Shown one piece after another: positions 27,571-37,441 of a DNA stretch of 45,275 nt. The DNA comes from Martelella alba (GTDB lineage Bacteria; Pseudomonadota; Gammaproteobacteria; Enterobacterales; Enterobacteriaceae). The notes below the pieces were generated by a model that saw nothing but the letters and a program-made list of their open reading frames with translations, had not been told where the DNA came from and searched no databases. Within the stretch, counting starts at the first letter, position 1. Every line of letters begins with the position of its first letter. The stretch covers positions 1 to 45,275 of the forward strand of contig NZ_SZPQ01000038.1 in assembly GCF_005217455.1 (NCBI RefSeq), given 5' to 3'. The position numbers and the translations under genes were made by a program.

Positions 27571-29736
27571 ATGGCCTCCGTCAGCTTGATCCAACCCGAA
27601 CGCGATCTGTTTTCCTATCCCCGCTATTGGGCGGAGTGCTATGGCACCGCGCCGTTCTTGCCCATGTCGCGCGAGGAAATGGACCAATTGGGCTGGGATA
27701 GCTGCGATGTCGTCATCGTCACCGGCGACGCCTATGTGGACCATCCAAGCTTCGGCATGGCTATCGTCGGTCGTATGCTGGAGTCCCAGGGATTTCGGGT
27801 CGGCATCATCGCCCAGCCCACATGGACCGATAAACAGGACTTCATGCGGCTGGGGAAACCCAATCTGTTCTTTGGCGTTACCGCCGGCAACATGGATTCC
27901 ATGATCAACCGCTATACCGCCGATCGCAAGTTACGCCATGATGACGCCTATACGCCGGGCAATGTCGGCGGCAAGCGGCCCGATCGGGCCACGCTGGTCT
28001 ACAGTCAGCGCTGCAAGGAGGCTTATAGCGATGTGCCGGTGATACTCGGCGGCATTGAGGCCAGCCTGCGGCGCATCGCCCATTATGATTACTGGTCTGA
28101 TACCGTCCGGCGTTCCGTGCTGGTGGACGCCAAGGCCGACATGCTGATATACGGCAACGGCGAGCGGCCGCTGGTGGAACTGGCGCACCGGCTGGCGGCG
28201 GGGGAACCTGTCGGCGCCATCCAGAATATCCGCAATACCGCGGTCATCCGCAAAGGTCCCCTGCCTGGCTGGCAAGGCGTGGATTCCACACGGCTCGACA
28301 CACCCGGTCGCATCGAGCCGATACTCAATCCCTATGGCGACGATTTGCCCTGCGCCGAAGGCAAGCAGCCGGCCGTTGCGGCCAAACCCGTAACGGTTCG
28401 GGCGGCCAAACCCAAGCCTTGGGAAAAGACCTATGTGCTGCTGCCGTCGTTCGACAAGGTTAAAAACGACAAAATCATGTATGCCCATGCATCGCGCATC
28501 ATGCATCATGAAACCAATCCGGGCTGCGCCCGGGCGCTGATGCAGCAGCACGGTGATCGCTATGTCTGGATCAATCCGCCGGCCATACCCCTGACCACCC
28601 CGGAGATGGACGGCGTGTTCGGGCTGCCTTTCCAGCGGGTGCCTCATCCGTCCTACGGCGGTGAAACCATTCCCGCCTATCAGATGATTTACACCTCGGT
28701 GAATATCATGCGCGGCTGTTTCGGCGGTTGCGCGTTTTGTTCCATCACCGAGCATGAAGGTCGGATCATCCAAAGCCGTTCGCAAGCCTCGATTATCCGC
28801 GAAATCGAAGATATCCGCGACAAAGCGCCGGGGTTTACCGGGATCATCTCCGATTTGGGCGGGCCGACCGCCAATATGTACATGCTGCGCTGCAAGTCTC
28901 CCCGCGCCGAGCAGACATGTCGCCGGGCGTCCTGTGTTTACCCGGATATCTGCGGGCATATGGACACCGATCATACGCCGACCATCGACTTGTATCGCCG
29001 CGCCCGCGCGCTACCCGGCATCCGGAAAATTCTCATCGCTTCCGGGGTGCGCTATGATCTGGCGGTGGAGGATCCGGCCTATATCAAGGAACTGGCGACG
29101 CACCATGTCGGGGGCTATTTGAAAATCGCCCCCGAGCATACCGAACAGGGACCCTTGTCGAAAATGATGAAACCCGGTATGGGCAGTTATCAGCGCTTCA
29201 AGGAACTGTTTGATATGTATTCCAAGCAGGCCGGCAAGGAGCAGTATTTGATCCCGTATTTCATCTCGGCCCATCCCGGTACCCGTGACGAGGATATGGT
29301 CAACCTGGCGCTTTGGCTGAAAAAGCACCGTTTTCGTCTCGATCAGGTGCAGAATTTTTACCCATCGCCGCTCAGCAATTCCACCACCATGTACTACACC
29401 GGCAAAAACCCGCTGGGCAAAGTGGACTACCGCAGTGAAGAGGTCGTGGTGCCCAAAGGAGAACGCCAGCGCCGGCTGCACAAGGCACTGCTGCGTTATC
29501 ATGATCCGGCCAATTTCCCCTTGATCCGCGCCGCGCTGGAGCAAATGGGCCTAAAACACCTTATCGGCAATCGCCGGGAATGCCTGGTGCCGGCGCCGGG
29601 CATCGGCGAAATACGCGAGCAGCGGCGCATGCAGCGCAATACCCGGCCGGCATTCACCAAGCATACCGAAAACGGCGGCCGGCCGCAGGTGGCGGCGACG
29701 TTAAGGCGTAAGGGGAATCGTCCGCATAAGCCATGA
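27571..29736 (+). CDS. ygiQ: Radical SAM protein YgiQ (UPF0313)
   Basis: Large radical SAM family protein; its substrate is unknown. The cluster motif is Cys383, Cys387, Cys390 (CFGGCAFC) after the conserved VNIMRGC. The protein is highly like E. coli YgiQ from the N-terminus ([33 protein letters not shown]) through [38 protein letters not shown] and the basic C-terminal tail. I prefer the ATG at 27571, which aligns with the E. coli start, over the ATG at 27559. In E. coli the gene is elsewhere, so its place after mntR marks a rearranged region. Confidence 0.93.
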   Translation: MASVSLIQPERDLFSYPRYWAECYGTAPFLPMSREEMDQLGWDSCDVVIVTGDAYVDHPSFGMAIVGRMLESQGFRVGIIAQPTWTDKQDFMRLGKPNLFFGVTAGNMDSMINRYTADRKLRHDDAYTPGNVGGKRPDRATLVYSQRCKEAYSDVPVILGGIEASLRRIAHYDYWSDTVRRSVLVDAKADMLIYGNGERPLVELAHRLAAGEPVGAIQNIRNTAVIRKGPLPGWQGVDSTRLDTPGRIEPILNPYGDDLPCAEGKQPAVAAKPVTVRAAKPKPWEKTYVLLPSFDKVKNDKIMYAHASRIMHHETNPGCARALMQQHGDRYVWINPPAIPLTTPEMDGVFGLPFQRVPHPSYGGETIPAYQMIYTSVNIMRGCFGGCAFCSITEHEGRIIQSRSQASIIREIEDIRDKAPGFTGIISDLGGPTANMYMLRCKSPRAEQTCRRASCVYPDICGHMDTDHTPTIDLYRRARALPGIRKILIASGVRYDLAVEDPAYIKELATHHVGGYLKIAPEHTEQGPLSKMMKPGMGSYQRFKELFDMYSKQAGKEQYLIPYFISAHPGTRDEDMVNLALWLKKHRFRLDQVQNFYPSPLSNSTTMYYTGKNPLGKVDYRSEEVVVPKGERQRRLHKALLRYHDPANFPLIRAALEQMGLKHLIGNRRECLVPAPGIGEIREQRRMQRNTRPAFTKHTENGGRPQVAATLRRKGNRPHKP

Positions 29737-29758
29737 CGGGTTTGCCGTGACTTCGCAA

Positions 29759-30364
29759 TTACTTGAGCCAGCCATTTTCCCTGGCCTGATATAAATGCCC
29801 TTGCAAGTGTTCCCATAAATCCGGATAAACTTCGCCGATAAAGGCATTACGGGCCAGCACCTGCTCCAAACGGATACCATTTTCCACCCAGCTCTGGCCG
29901 AAGTTGTGCAAATTCATCAGCATCGGCATGAGGCGATCGAGTAACAACGCGAAGCGCGCATCAGCGGTTTCAGCCGCTTCGTATTCCCGCCACAACTGAT
30001 GGAATTGCCGGCGCTGGGGTTCCGGCAACAATCCGAACAGCCGTTCGGCTGCCGCTTCCTCCAGGGCATGAACCGCATGACGGCCGGCCAAATCGTAGAC
30101 CAGTACATCGCCGGCATCGATCTCGACAATGTCATGCACCAAGGCCATGCGTATGACACGATTAATATCGACATCATCCCCGGCATAGGGCGCGAGCGCC
30201 ATGGCCGCCACGGCGAAATGCCAACTGTGCTCGGCGGTATTCTCCTGGCGCTGCGTACCGAGCACCTTGGTACGGCGTTGTACGCCTTTGAGTTTGTCGA
30301 TTTCCATCAAGAAGCCGATGACATCGGTTAATTCGCCGAACGCCAATTCAGGGACAGCTTTCAA
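29759..30364 (-). CDS. HD-domain phosphohydrolase, HD_3 (HDDC2/YGK1-like)
   Basis: About 200 residues with an HD-domain metal signature: the histidine in TAEHSWHFAVAAM, the HD pair in MALVHDIVEIDAGD, and a later aspartate in LLLDRLMPMLMNLH. The opening (TDVIGFLMEIDKLKGVQRRTKVLG) fits the HD_3 group that includes 5'-deoxynucleotidases such as human HDDC2 and yeast YGK1; it is not the E. coli YfbR protein. Nucleotide phosphatase activity is therefore likely but unproven. I chose TTG at 30364 because GGGAG lies 8 bases upstream; GTG at 30385 is an alternative. It converges with ygiQ and diverges from trhA. Confidence 0.85.
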   Translation of the reverse strand: MKAVPELAFGELTDVIGFLMEIDKLKGVQRRTKVLGTQRQENTAEHSWHFAVAAMALAPYAGDDVDINRVIRMALVHDIVEIDAGDVLVYDLAGRHAVHALEEAAAERLFGLLPEPQRRQFHQLWREYEAAETADARFALLLDRLMPMLMNLHNFGQSWVENGIRLEQVLARNAFIGEVYPDLWEHLQGHLYQARENGWLK

Positions 30365-30502
30365 TCTTGTCACTCCCAAAAACACATCGTTAGCGCACCA
30401 TGATAAGGCAAAAAAACGGCGGATACGACCGTCGGTTTATCTGACATTGGGTGCAGCGGCAATGTTATCGGCAAACAAAGATCATGGTGTCATATTTTGT
30501 TA

Positions 30503-30520
30503 AGCTTACACGTGTACACT
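30503..30520. promoter_or_regulatory. FabR-like operator upstream of trhA
   Basis: AGCTTACACGTGTACACT is nearly symmetric around CG, with halves AGCTTACA and TGTACACT, and fits the AGCGTACA-NN-TGTNCGCT type described for FabR in front of fabA and fabB. From memory, yqfA (trhA) belongs to the FabR/FadR-controlled genes in enterobacteria. It lies 69 bases before the trhA start. Confidence 0.5.
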
Positions 30521-30588
30521 GGAATTATTCTCAATTATCCTTTGAGCCGGAAACGTGATCTTAAGAAGTCGTTCGAGGAAAGAAGTAA

Positions 30589-31236
30589 ATGGCTAATAAA
30601 TTATTAGCTCAAGGTTATACGTTGGCGGAAGAGATCGCCAACAGCGTCAGTCATGGCATCGGATTGATTCTCGGCATTATCGGACTCGTGCTGTTGTTGG
30701 TTCAGGCGGGGGATGTGGGCGCCGGCACGACGGCCATCGCCAGTTACAGTCTCTACGGCGGCAGTATGATCCTGTTGTTTACCGCGTCCACGCTTTATCA
30801 CGCCATACCCCATCCGCCGGCCAAAAAATGGCTTAAGAAAATCGATCATTGCGCTATATACCTCTTGATAGCCGGCACCTATACGCCGTTTTTGCTGGTG
30901 GGGCTGGCATCGCCGCTGGCGAAAGGCTTGATGATCGTTATCTGGAGCATGGCGCTGCTGGGGGTGATTTTCAAGTTGGCGTTCGCCCACCGTTTTGCCA
31001 TCATGTCGCTTATGACTTATCTCGGCATGGGTTGGTTGTCGCTGGTGGTGATTTATCAATTGTCGCAGCGGCTGCCGACCGGCGGATTGGCCTTGCTGGC
31101 GCTTGGCGGCGTTATTTATACCGTGGGCGTGGTTTTTTACGCCTGCAAACGCATCCCGTTCAACCATGCCATCTGGCATGGTTTTGTACTGGGCGGCAGT
31201 TTGTGCCATTTTCTGGCGATCTATTTCTATATCTGA
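30589..31236 (+). CDS. trhA: Hemolysin III / PAQR-family membrane protein TrhA (YqfA)
   Basis: 215-residue inner-membrane protein of the hemolysin III (progestin/adipoQ receptor-like) family, reported in E. coli to affect membrane energetics and fatty acid homeostasis. Seven hydrophobic helices are visible. The family motifs are the N-terminal [44 protein letters not shown] with the metal-site-like histidine, and the C-terminal [31 protein letters not shown] precedes the ATG. A FabR-like site upstream suggests membrane-lipid control. It converges with ygfZ. Confidence 0.93.
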   Translation: MANKLLAQGYTLAEEIANSVSHGIGLILGIIGLVLLLVQAGDVGAGTTAIASYSLYGGSMILLFTASTLYHAIPHPPAKKWLKKIDHCAIYLLIAGTYTPFLLVGLASPLAKGLMIVIWSMALLGVIFKLAFAHRFAIMSLMTYLGMGWLSLVVIYQLSQRLPTGGLALLALGGVIYTVGVVFYACKRIPFNHAIWHGFVLGGSLCHFLAIYFYI

Positions 31237-31260
31237 CCGTCATTCCCTGGCGGGAGATTG

Positions 31261-31285
31261 GGGGCGCGTTCTGCGCCCCGGCTTT
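31261..31285. terminator. Hairpin terminator between trhA and ygfZ
   Basis: A perfect 7-bp stem GGGGCGC/GCGCCCC with a GTTCT loop (31261-31279), followed by GGCTTTCT. It sits between two convergent genes and could serve both. Confidence 0.65.
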
Positions 31286-31293
31286 CTCGCCGG

Positions 31294-32280
31294 TCAATCC
31301 GTGACCGGATAAGGCAGCGGCCGGACCGCCAGCGCGCCGTCGGCATCGTCCTTCACCCGTAACAGGCTGTCGGGCGGCAGGTCGTTATTCAGCACCGCCT
31401 GCACCCAGAGCTCGCCGTTATCCAGCCGGCAGGCCGCCAGTATCGTACCGGTACGCCGCCAGTTATCGCCAAGCCGTAATTCCAAATCCCCGCCGGCCGC
31501 CGGCACCTGTCCGGCTTTACCGGCCAGCCAGTAGAGCGCGCGTTTATTGGCGCCGCGGTACTTGGCGCGCGCCACCATTTCCTGGCCGGCGTAGCAGCCT
31601 TTGTCGAAACTGATCCCGCCCAGGGCTTGCAGGTTCACGGCCTGAGGGATAAATTGCCCGCTATTGACGCTGTCGATAACAGGCAAGCCGGCCTCGATAT
31701 TCAGCGCCAGCCATTGTCGGCTGTCGTTGAGATGCGCCCGGCCGTTCAGTTTTTCCGCCAGCGCCGATGCCGCGGTCCGGCTGGTGACCAGCAAGAAACG
31801 TTCTGTTGGCAGACTGAAATGCAAAAGGGTGGTTTCCCCCTCCTGGATAACGCCATGCCGGGTATCGGGCAAAGCGGCGAACAAGCCGCCCAATGCCTCA
31901 CGGGCTTGCGTACCGGCCACGCCCAGCAACACGGCATCGTCGTCGGCGGCAATGACGACCTTGGAAAAGACCGCGTATTTTTTCAATTCGCCGATTTGCG
32001 CATCGCGGATGCTGCGGCGTTCAATGTAGGCCATGCCCCCGCCGCGATGGAAAATCCGTAAATTGCTCCACATTTTGCCTTTGGCATCGCAATGGCCGCC
32101 GAGAATATGCCCGTCGCCGGCCATCGCGGCGACATCGGTGGTGAGCTGTCCCTGCAAATATTTCAACGTATCCGGTCCGGTAACGCCAACCAGCGCCCAC
32201 TCTTCCAGTGAGATAAGCGTCAGGGGCAACCGGCCGGAGGGCAAAAGCGGCTTCGGGGGAAACGGCGCATCAAACGACAT
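31294..32280 (-). CDS. ygfZ: tRNA-modifying protein YgfZ (Fe-S repair, folate-binding)
   Basis: Folate-binding protein related to GcvT that supports the function of radical SAM iron-sulfur enzymes such as MiaB. The family signature [17 protein letters not shown] with the key cysteine is present (about residues 226-242), as are [23 protein letters not shown] and [18 protein letters not shown] start it at the ATG at 32280 ([10 protein letters not shown]), which has AGGAG upstream and gives 328 residues (E. coli 326); the frame is open ten codons earlier. It is divergent from sdhE. Confidence 0.96.
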   Translation of the reverse strand: MSFDAPFPPKPLLPSGRLPLTLISLEEWALVGVTGPDTLKYLQGQLTTDVAAMAGDGHILGGHCDAKGKMWSNLRIFHRGGGMAYIERRSIRDAQIGELKKYAVFSKVVIAADDDAVLLGVAGTQAREALGGLFAALPDTRHGVIQEGETTLLHFSLPTERFLLVTSRTAASALAEKLNGRAHLNDSRQWLALNIEAGLPVIDSVNSGQFIPQAVNLQALGGISFDKGCYAGQEMVARAKYRGANKRALYWLAGKAGQVPAAGGDLELRLGDNWRRTGTILAACRLDNGELWVQAVLNNDLPPDSLLRVKDDADGALAVRPLPYPVTD

Positions 32281-32461
32281 GGAACACTCCTGAATAATCT
32301 TGCGTATCATGGCTCAATGGTAAGATAGACGGGGGGCTTTGCAAGCGGATCTTTGGATGAAGCTTTACCCGTATGTGCGATAAGCGTTCAGGAAAATTAG
32401 CTAAACGTGTCAAAGTGTATCGGTTTATGTAATGCAATCAGACAAAACAGGTTAAACTAGA

Positions 32462-32516
32462 AGGCTATCCCATCCGGCAGGTTCAGAATGACAGGTGGAA
32501 TAGCCTGATGGGATAG
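32462..32516 (+). other. Inverted repeats in the sdhE leader
   Basis: CTATCCCATC (32465-32474) is the exact reverse complement of GATGGGATAG (32507-32516). The overlapping AGGCTAT (32462-32468) can instead pair with ATAGCCT (32500-32506), so two competing hairpins are possible 40 to 95 bases before the sdhE start. No function is known. Confidence 0.4.
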
Positions 32517-32555
32517 GCTTTCGGCTTCGGTATAACGGATAGGAGGTAAAGGGCA

Positions 32556-32822
32556 ATGGATATCGATAACAAGGCGCGAGTTCACTGGGCCTGTCGCCGC
32601 GGTATGCGTGAACTGGATATCGCATTGATGCCTTTTTTCGAACATGACTTCGATTCCCTGGACGGCGAGGACAAAGCCTTGTTCGTCCGATTGCTGCAAT
32701 GCGACGATCCTGATCTGTTCAACTGGCTGATGAATCATGGCGAACCCCAGGACAGCGGATTACAGAAAATGATTCGTCTCATCCAGACTCGAAATAAAGC
32801 CCGTGGCCCTCTGGCGCTGTGA
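32556..32822 (+). CDS. sdhE: FAD assembly factor SdhE (YgfY/CptB)
   Basis: Small protein that promotes covalent flavin attachment to succinate dehydrogenase and fumarate reductase. The 88 residues match E. coli SdhE in length and in the signature [22 protein letters not shown], including the RGxxE motif, and in [17 protein letters not shown]. Ribosome sites AGGAGGT and AAAGGG lie before the ATG. It overlaps the next gene ygfX by 20 bases, the conserved sdhE-ygfX pair once described as the CptAB toxin-antitoxin system. Confidence 0.97.
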   Translation: MDIDNKARVHWACRRGMRELDIALMPFFEHDFDSLDGEDKALFVRLLQCDDPDLFNWLMNHGEPQDSGLQKMIRLIQTRNKARGPLAL

Positions 32823-33228
32823 TATCCGCGTGTCATGGCGCACGCAAATTTTCTCTCTGACAGTTCATGGCATTCTCACCCTGTTGGTACTGCTGTCGCC
32901 CTGGCCGGAGAATTATGGCCTGGTGTGGCTCACGCTGGTCACGCTGGTGGTATTCGAATGCATCCGCAGTCAGCGGAATATCATGGCTTGCCGGGGCGAG
33001 CTGGTGCTGCAAAGCCGCCAGCATCTCCGCTGGCACCAGCAGGACTGGCTTATCAACGGCACGCCCTGGATGCTCAAAAGCGGCATCCTGCTCTCTCTGC
33101 GCCAGGTAAACGGCAAAAAACGCCGTAAACTCTGGCTGGCGTCGGACTGCATGGAACAGCGGGAATGGCGCACTTTGCGCAACGCCCTGCTGCAATCCGG
33201 CTCATCCCAGCCCGACCGGCGCGCCTGA
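32803..33228 (+). CDS. ygfX: YgfX (CptA) inner-membrane protein
   Basis: 141-residue protein with two adjacent hydrophobic helices near the N-terminus (about 16-50: [20 protein letters not shown] and [18 protein letters not shown]) and a basic cytoplasmic domain. It begins at GTG 32803 inside the end of sdhE; the start [15 protein letters not shown] matches E. coli MVLWQSDLRVSWRAQ. E. coli CptA was reported to inhibit FtsZ and MreB as a toxin, but the partner is now best known as SdhE, so a toxin role is disputed. Translation is coupled to sdhE. Confidence 0.92.
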   Translation: MALWRCDIRVSWRTQIFSLTVHGILTLLVLLSPWPENYGLVWLTLVTLVVFECIRSQRNIMACRGELVLQSRQHLRWHQQDWLINGTPWMLKSGILLSLRQVNGKKRRKLWLASDCMEQREWRTLRNALLQSGSSQPDRRA

Positions 33229-33248
33229 CATAGGCCAACCCATCGCCC

Positions 33249-33791
33249 CTAGTCCTGCTCGCTATCCGGCGCCCGCGGCAGGTTATTCATTTCAGCCTGA
33301 ATCTGTTCGCACCACCGCCGCAACCGTTTATCGCTCAAATCGTATTGATTGACTTCGTCCAGCGCCAGGCCGACAAAATGCTCTCCGTCGGCGGTTACCG
33401 CCTTTTGACTGGTGAAGTCATAGCCCGCCGTGGGCCATCGGCCGATAAAACGCACGCCGGTGGGCGCCAGCTCGTCATGCAGGTCGCCCAGCGCATCGAG
33501 GAACCACTCGCCATAACCCAACTGATCGCCCATGCCGTACAGGGCGACGGGCTTGCCCGCCAGCTTCAATCCAGCCAGTTGCGGCCAGATATTGTCCCAA
33601 TCCTCCTGGATCTCGCCAAAATCCCAGGTGGGGATGCCCAGGATCAATGCGGGGTAATCTTCCATGCGCTGCGGCGGCACGTCTTTAATATTGTGCAGGT
33701 CCACCTGATCCGCGCCGAGTATATCGCGGATTTTTTCGGCGGCCATCTCGGTATAACAGGTACTGGAACCATAGAACAAACCGATTTTCAT
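33249..33791 (-). CDS. fldB: Flavodoxin 2
   Basis: FMN-binding electron carrier of the long-chain flavodoxin type. Starting at the ATG at 33791 gives 180 residues (E. coli FldB 173) beginning [21 protein letters not shown], where GSSTCYTE is the FMN phosphate loop; [15 protein letters not shown] and [13 protein letters not shown] form the isoalloxazine-binding loops. The ribosome site is weak. It converges with ygfX and diverges from xerD, as in E. coli. Confidence 0.95.
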   Translation of the reverse strand: MKIGLFYGSSTCYTEMAAEKIRDILGADQVDLHNIKDVPPQRMEDYPALILGIPTWDFGEIQEDWDNIWPQLAGLKLAGKPVALYGMGDQLGYGEWFLDALGDLHDELAPTGVRFIGRWPTAGYDFTSQKAVTADGEHFVGLALDEVNQYDLSDKRLRRWCEQIQAEMNNLPRAPDSEQD

Positions 33792-33892
33792 CTTGCTAAG
33801 TACTCTTCCCGACAACCGGATGACAACAAGTGTACCAGATTTGTCCCCGCATCAGGCATAATGTAGCCAGTCGAAAACCGCCGGGGACGCAA

Positions 33893-34792
33893 ATGCGACA
33901 GCAGAATAACCCATGGATTGAACAATTCCTCGATGCCCTCTGGCTGGAACGGAATCTGGCGGAAAATACCCTGTCGGCTTATCGTCTTGACCTGCAACAG
34001 TTCGCCGACTGGCTCGATAAACGTCGCAGCTCTTTACTGACCGTGGGTGCGGAAGATATGCAATCCTATCTGGCCGACCGTCTGGCCAAAGGGTATAAAG
34101 CCACCAGTTCGGCGCGGCTACTGAGCGCCTTGCGACGCTTTTTCCAGTATTTGTACCGGGAAAAACTGCGCGCCGACGATCCCAGCGCCATTCTGGCGGC
34201 GCCCAAGCTGCCGCAGCGCCTGCCCAAAGACCTCAGCGAGGCGCAGGTTGAGGCATTACTTGCCGCACCGGTGCTGGAGCAGCCGATTGAAATTCGCGAC
34301 AAGGCCATGCTGGAGGTTCTGTACGCCACCGGGTTGCGCGTTTCGGAACTGGTGGGGCTGACCATGAGCGATATCAGCTTGCGGCAGGGGGTGGTGAGAG
34401 TCACGGGCAAAGGCGATAAAGAACGGCTGGTGCCGCTGGGAGAAGAAGCGGTGTATTGGGTGGAATATTACCTTGAGCATGGCCGGCCGTGGCTGCTGAA
34501 CGAACTCAGTTCCGATATCCTGTTTCCCAGCAACCGCAGCCGGAAAATGACCCGGCAGACATTCTGGCATCGAATCAAGCATTATGCCATCCTGGCGGGA
34601 ATTGACGGCGAACGGCTCTCGCCCCATGTGCTGCGGCACGCGTTCGCCACCCATTTATTGAATCACGGCGCGGATCTGCGCGTCGTGCAACTGTTGCTGG
34701 GCCATAGCGATTTGTCGACCACCCAGATTTATACCCATGTGGCCACCGAACGTTTAAAATCGCTGCACCGGCAGCACCATCCCCGCGCCTGA
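33893..34792 (+). CDS. xerD: Tyrosine recombinase XerD
   Basis: Site-specific recombinase that with XerC resolves chromosome dimers at dif under FtsK control. The start at 33893 (MRQQNNPWIEQF) gives 299 residues (E. coli 298), with GGGGA just upstream. The catalytic set is complete: Arg149 in GLRVSEL, the lysine in TGKGDKERL, HVLRH, GHSDL and the nucleophile Tyr280 in TTQIYTHV. It heads the conserved xerD-dsbC-recJ-prfB-lysS string. Confidence 0.97.
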   Translation: MRQQNNPWIEQFLDALWLERNLAENTLSAYRLDLQQFADWLDKRRSSLLTVGAEDMQSYLADRLAKGYKATSSARLLSALRRFFQYLYREKLRADDPSAILAAPKLPQRLPKDLSEAQVEALLAAPVLEQPIEIRDKAMLEVLYATGLRVSELVGLTMSDISLRQGVVRVTGKGDKERLVPLGEEAVYWVEYYLEHGRPWLLNELSSDILFPSNRSRKMTRQTFWHRIKHYAILAGIDGERLSPHVLRHAFATHLLNHGADLRVVQLLLGHSDLSTTQIYTHVATERLKSLHRQHHPRA

Positions 34793-34803
34793 ACAGGCGC
34801 GGG
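34782..34803. other. Hairpin spanning the xerD stop codon
   Basis: CCCGCGCCTG and CAGGCGCGGG are exact reverse complements separated by two bases, so a very stable stem covers the TGA stop of xerD. No U tract follows; it may slow 3'-end decay or limit read-through to dsbC. Confidence 0.5.
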
Positions 34804-34896
34804 CCGCCCGCCGGCGTCGGCTCAGCGAATGGATTGTCCGCTGGCCGCCGGGGAACGGGCGACTACCTTTGCGGATCGAATGATAAGGACTCGATA

Positions 34897-35613
34897 ATGA
34901 AAAAAAGCCTGCTGACGCTCTCTTACCTGGCACTGGCGGTATTGCCCCCGGCGTATGCCGACGATGCCGCCATTACCCATTCTCTTGAGCGACTGGGCGT
35001 GCATAACGCCGAGATTCAGCCCTCGCCGGTGGCGGGCATGAAGACCGTGCTGACGGAAAGCGGCGTCCTGTATGTATCCGATGATGGCCGGCATGTCATA
35101 CAGGGGCCGATGTTCGATGTGGGCGGCAACCAGCCGGTGAATGTGACCAATCAATTGCTGGGCAAGCGGCTGAACGCCTTGCAAAATGAAATGATTATCT
35201 ACCAGGCGCCCCAGCAGAAACATGTCATCACCGTATTTACCGACATCACTTGCGGCTATTGCCATAAGCTGCATGAGAACATGAAGGAATACACCGCGCG
35301 GGGCATTACCGTCCGTTATCTGGCCTTTCCTCGCCAGGGGCTAAGTTCCCAGGCCGAGAAAGACATGGCGTCCGTCTGGTGTAATGCCGACCCCAACACC
35401 GCCTTCGATCGCGCCATGAACGGCGGCGGCGTCACGCCCGCTCATTGCGCCATCGATATCGGCCGGCATTATCAACTGGGCGTCCAATACGGTATTCAGG
35501 GCACGCCGGCGATCCTGCTGGAAAACGGCACCGTGGTGCCAGGCTACCAGGGGCCGCAGGAAATGGCGGACATGCTTGACAGCCAGGCATCCGCCGGCCG
35601 GACGGGCGGTTGA
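34897..35613 (+). CDS. dsbC: Periplasmic disulfide isomerase DsbC
   Basis: Homodimeric periplasmic thiol:disulfide isomerase kept reduced by DsbD. The ATG at 34897 (MKKSLLTLSYLALAVLPPAYA) starts a signal peptide with likely cleavage after AYA. The precursor is 238 residues (E. coli 236); the N-terminal dimer domain is followed by the thioredoxin fold with the active site CGYC (Cys119 and Cys122 of the precursor) and the cis-proline loop GIQGTPAI. AAGGA precedes the start. It ends four bases before recJ, so the two are coupled. Confidence 0.97.
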   Translation: MKKSLLTLSYLALAVLPPAYADDAAITHSLERLGVHNAEIQPSPVAGMKTVLTESGVLYVSDDGRHVIQGPMFDVGGNQPVNVTNQLLGKRLNALQNEMIIYQAPQQKHVITVFTDITCGYCHKLHENMKEYTARGITVRYLAFPRQGLSSQAEKDMASVWCNADPNTAFDRAMNGGGVTPAHCAIDIGRHYQLGVQYGIQGTPAILLENGTVVPGYQGPQEMADMLDSQASAGRTGG

Positions 35614-35617
35614 CGGC

Positions 35618-37357
35618 GTGGACGAAATAAACAAGGTATTGCGGCGCCGTTCGGCGAACGATGCCGAGGGTTTGCTGAATGCCGATATTCCGCCGCTGCT
35701 CAGGCGCTTGTATGCGCTGCGGGGCGTTAAGCACAGCGCCGAACTGGAAAGGAGTGTCGCGGGACTGCTGGATTACCGGCAGTTGGACGGTATCGGCGAG
35801 GCGGTAACGTTGCTGGCGGGCGCGCTGGCGGATAACCGCCGGTTGACCGTGGTTGGCGATTTCGATGCCGATGGCGCCACCAGCACCGCCCTGATGGTGC
35901 TGGCGCTGCGGCAGATGGGCGGCCGACAGGTCGATTTCCTGGTGCCGAGCCGGTTCGAGGACGGCTACGGCTTAAGCCCCGAGGTGGTGGAACAGGCCAG
36001 GGCGCGCGGCGCCGAACTTATCGTCACGGTGGACAACGGCATTTCCTCCCATGCGGGCGTGGATCTGGCCCATCATTACGGCATCCCCGTGTTGGTTACC
36101 GACCATCACCTGCCGGGCGAAACGCTGCCCGCGGCCGATGCCATCGTCAATCCCAATCTTGCCGGCTGCGCCTTCCCGTCCAAATCCCTGGCCGGGGTCG
36201 GCGTGGCCTTTTACCTGATGCTGGCGCTGCGCGCCAAACTGAACCGCGACGGTTGGTTTGCGCAAAACGGTCTGCCCGCGCCCAAGCTGGCGGAACTGCT
36301 GGATCTGGTGGCGCTGGGCACGGTGGCCGATGTGGTGCCGCTGGATACCAATAACCGTATCCTGGTGTATCAGGGCATCAACCGGATTCGGGCCGGGCGT
36401 TGCCGTCCGGGGATACGCGCTTTGGCCGAGGTATCCGGCCGCGAACCGGCCCGGCTGGGCGCCGCCGATCTCGGTTTCGCCCTGGGCCCGCGCCTGAATG
36501 CCGCCGGACGGCTGGATGATATGTCGGTGGGGGTCGGTCTGCTGCTGACCGATGATATGGCCCAGGCCCGGATGCTGGCCGCCGAACTGGACGCTCTGAA
36601 CCAAACCCGGCGGGAAATCGAACAGGGTATGGAAGTGGAGGCGCTGGCGCTGTGCGACCAAATGGAGCGCAACCGCAATGCCTTACCCAACGGGCTGGCC
36701 ATTTACCACGCCGAATGGCATCAGGGAGTGGTGGGCATTCTGGCGTCGCGCATCAAAGAGCGTTTCCATCGTCCGGTCATCGCCTTCGCGCCTGCCGGGG
36801 AGGGTTTGCTTAAGGGGTCCGGCCGTTCAGTGGCCGGATTGCACCTGCGTGATCTGCTGGAGCGGCTGGATACGCTTTATCCCGGCATGATGCTGAAATT
36901 CGGCGGCCATGCCATGGCGGCGGGACTCTCCCTGGAGCTGGCGCAATTCGACGCGTTCCAGCGGCGTTTCGCCGCCCTGGTGGACGAATGGCTCGATCCG
37001 GCGCTGCTGGATGGCGCGATTTGGTCGGACGGCGAGCTGTCGGGGGCCGAACTGACCTTGGCCACCGCTGAATTGCTGCGCGATGGCGGCCCCTGGGGGC
37101 AAGCCTTCCCGGAACCGCAATTCGACGGCCGGTTTCGTGTGCTGCAACAGCGGCTGGTGGGCGAACGGCACCTGAAAATGATGGTGGAGCCGCTGTCCGG
37201 CGGGCCGTTACTGGATGGTATCGCCTTTAACATCGACAATCGCCGCTGGCCCGACAATAGCGTGCGGGCGGTCGAGCTGGCTTATCGGCTGGATGTCAAT
37301 GACTATCGCGGTCAGCGCAATGTACAACTGCTCATTCAGCATCTATGGCCGCTTTAG
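35618..37357 (+). CDS. recJ: Single-stranded DNA 5'-3' exonuclease RecJ
   Basis: DHH-family exonuclease for RecF-pathway recombination, mismatch and base-excision repair. The GTG at 35618, four bases after dsbC, gives 579 residues (E. coli 577). Phosphoesterase motifs are DFDADGATSTA (motif I), TVDNGISSHAG, VTDHHLPGE (the DHH) and LGTVADVVPLD; the DHHA1 part includes FHRPVIAFAPAGEGLLKGSGRS and KFGGHAMAAGLSL. The frame is open upstream into dsbC without a family match. It is 84 bases before prfB. Confidence 0.96.
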   Translation: MDEINKVLRRRSANDAEGLLNADIPPLLRRLYALRGVKHSAELERSVAGLLDYRQLDGIGEAVTLLAGALADNRRLTVVGDFDADGATSTALMVLALRQMGGRQVDFLVPSRFEDGYGLSPEVVEQARARGAELIVTVDNGISSHAGVDLAHHYGIPVLVTDHHLPGETLPAADAIVNPNLAGCAFPSKSLAGVGVAFYLMLALRAKLNRDGWFAQNGLPAPKLAELLDLVALGTVADVVPLDTNNRILVYQGINRIRAGRCRPGIRALAEVSGREPARLGAADLGFALGPRLNAAGRLDDMSVGVGLLLTDDMAQARMLAAELDALNQTRREIEQGMEVEALALCDQMERNRNALPNGLAIYHAEWHQGVVGILASRIKERFHRPVIAFAPAGEGLLKGSGRSVAGLHLRDLLERLDTLYPGMMLKFGGHAMAAGLSLELAQFDAFQRRFAALVDEWLDPALLDGAIWSDGELSGAELTLATAELLRDGGPWGQAFPEPQFDGRFRVLQQRLVGERHLKMMVEPLSGGPLLDGIAFNIDNRRWPDNSVRAVELAYRLDVNDYRGQRNVQLLIQHLWPL

Positions 37358-37441
37358 CGTAAGATGCTACAAACATCGCCGCGGATCCGCTACAATTGCC
37401 GGTTATTGTTTATATCATCTCATGACGAGCCATTAAGACCC

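Noticed and set aside
32556..33228. sdhE-ygfX as a new toxin-antitoxin system
   Set aside because: The pair is the known conserved SdhE/YgfX unit; its toxin role is already described and disputed, so it is not novel.
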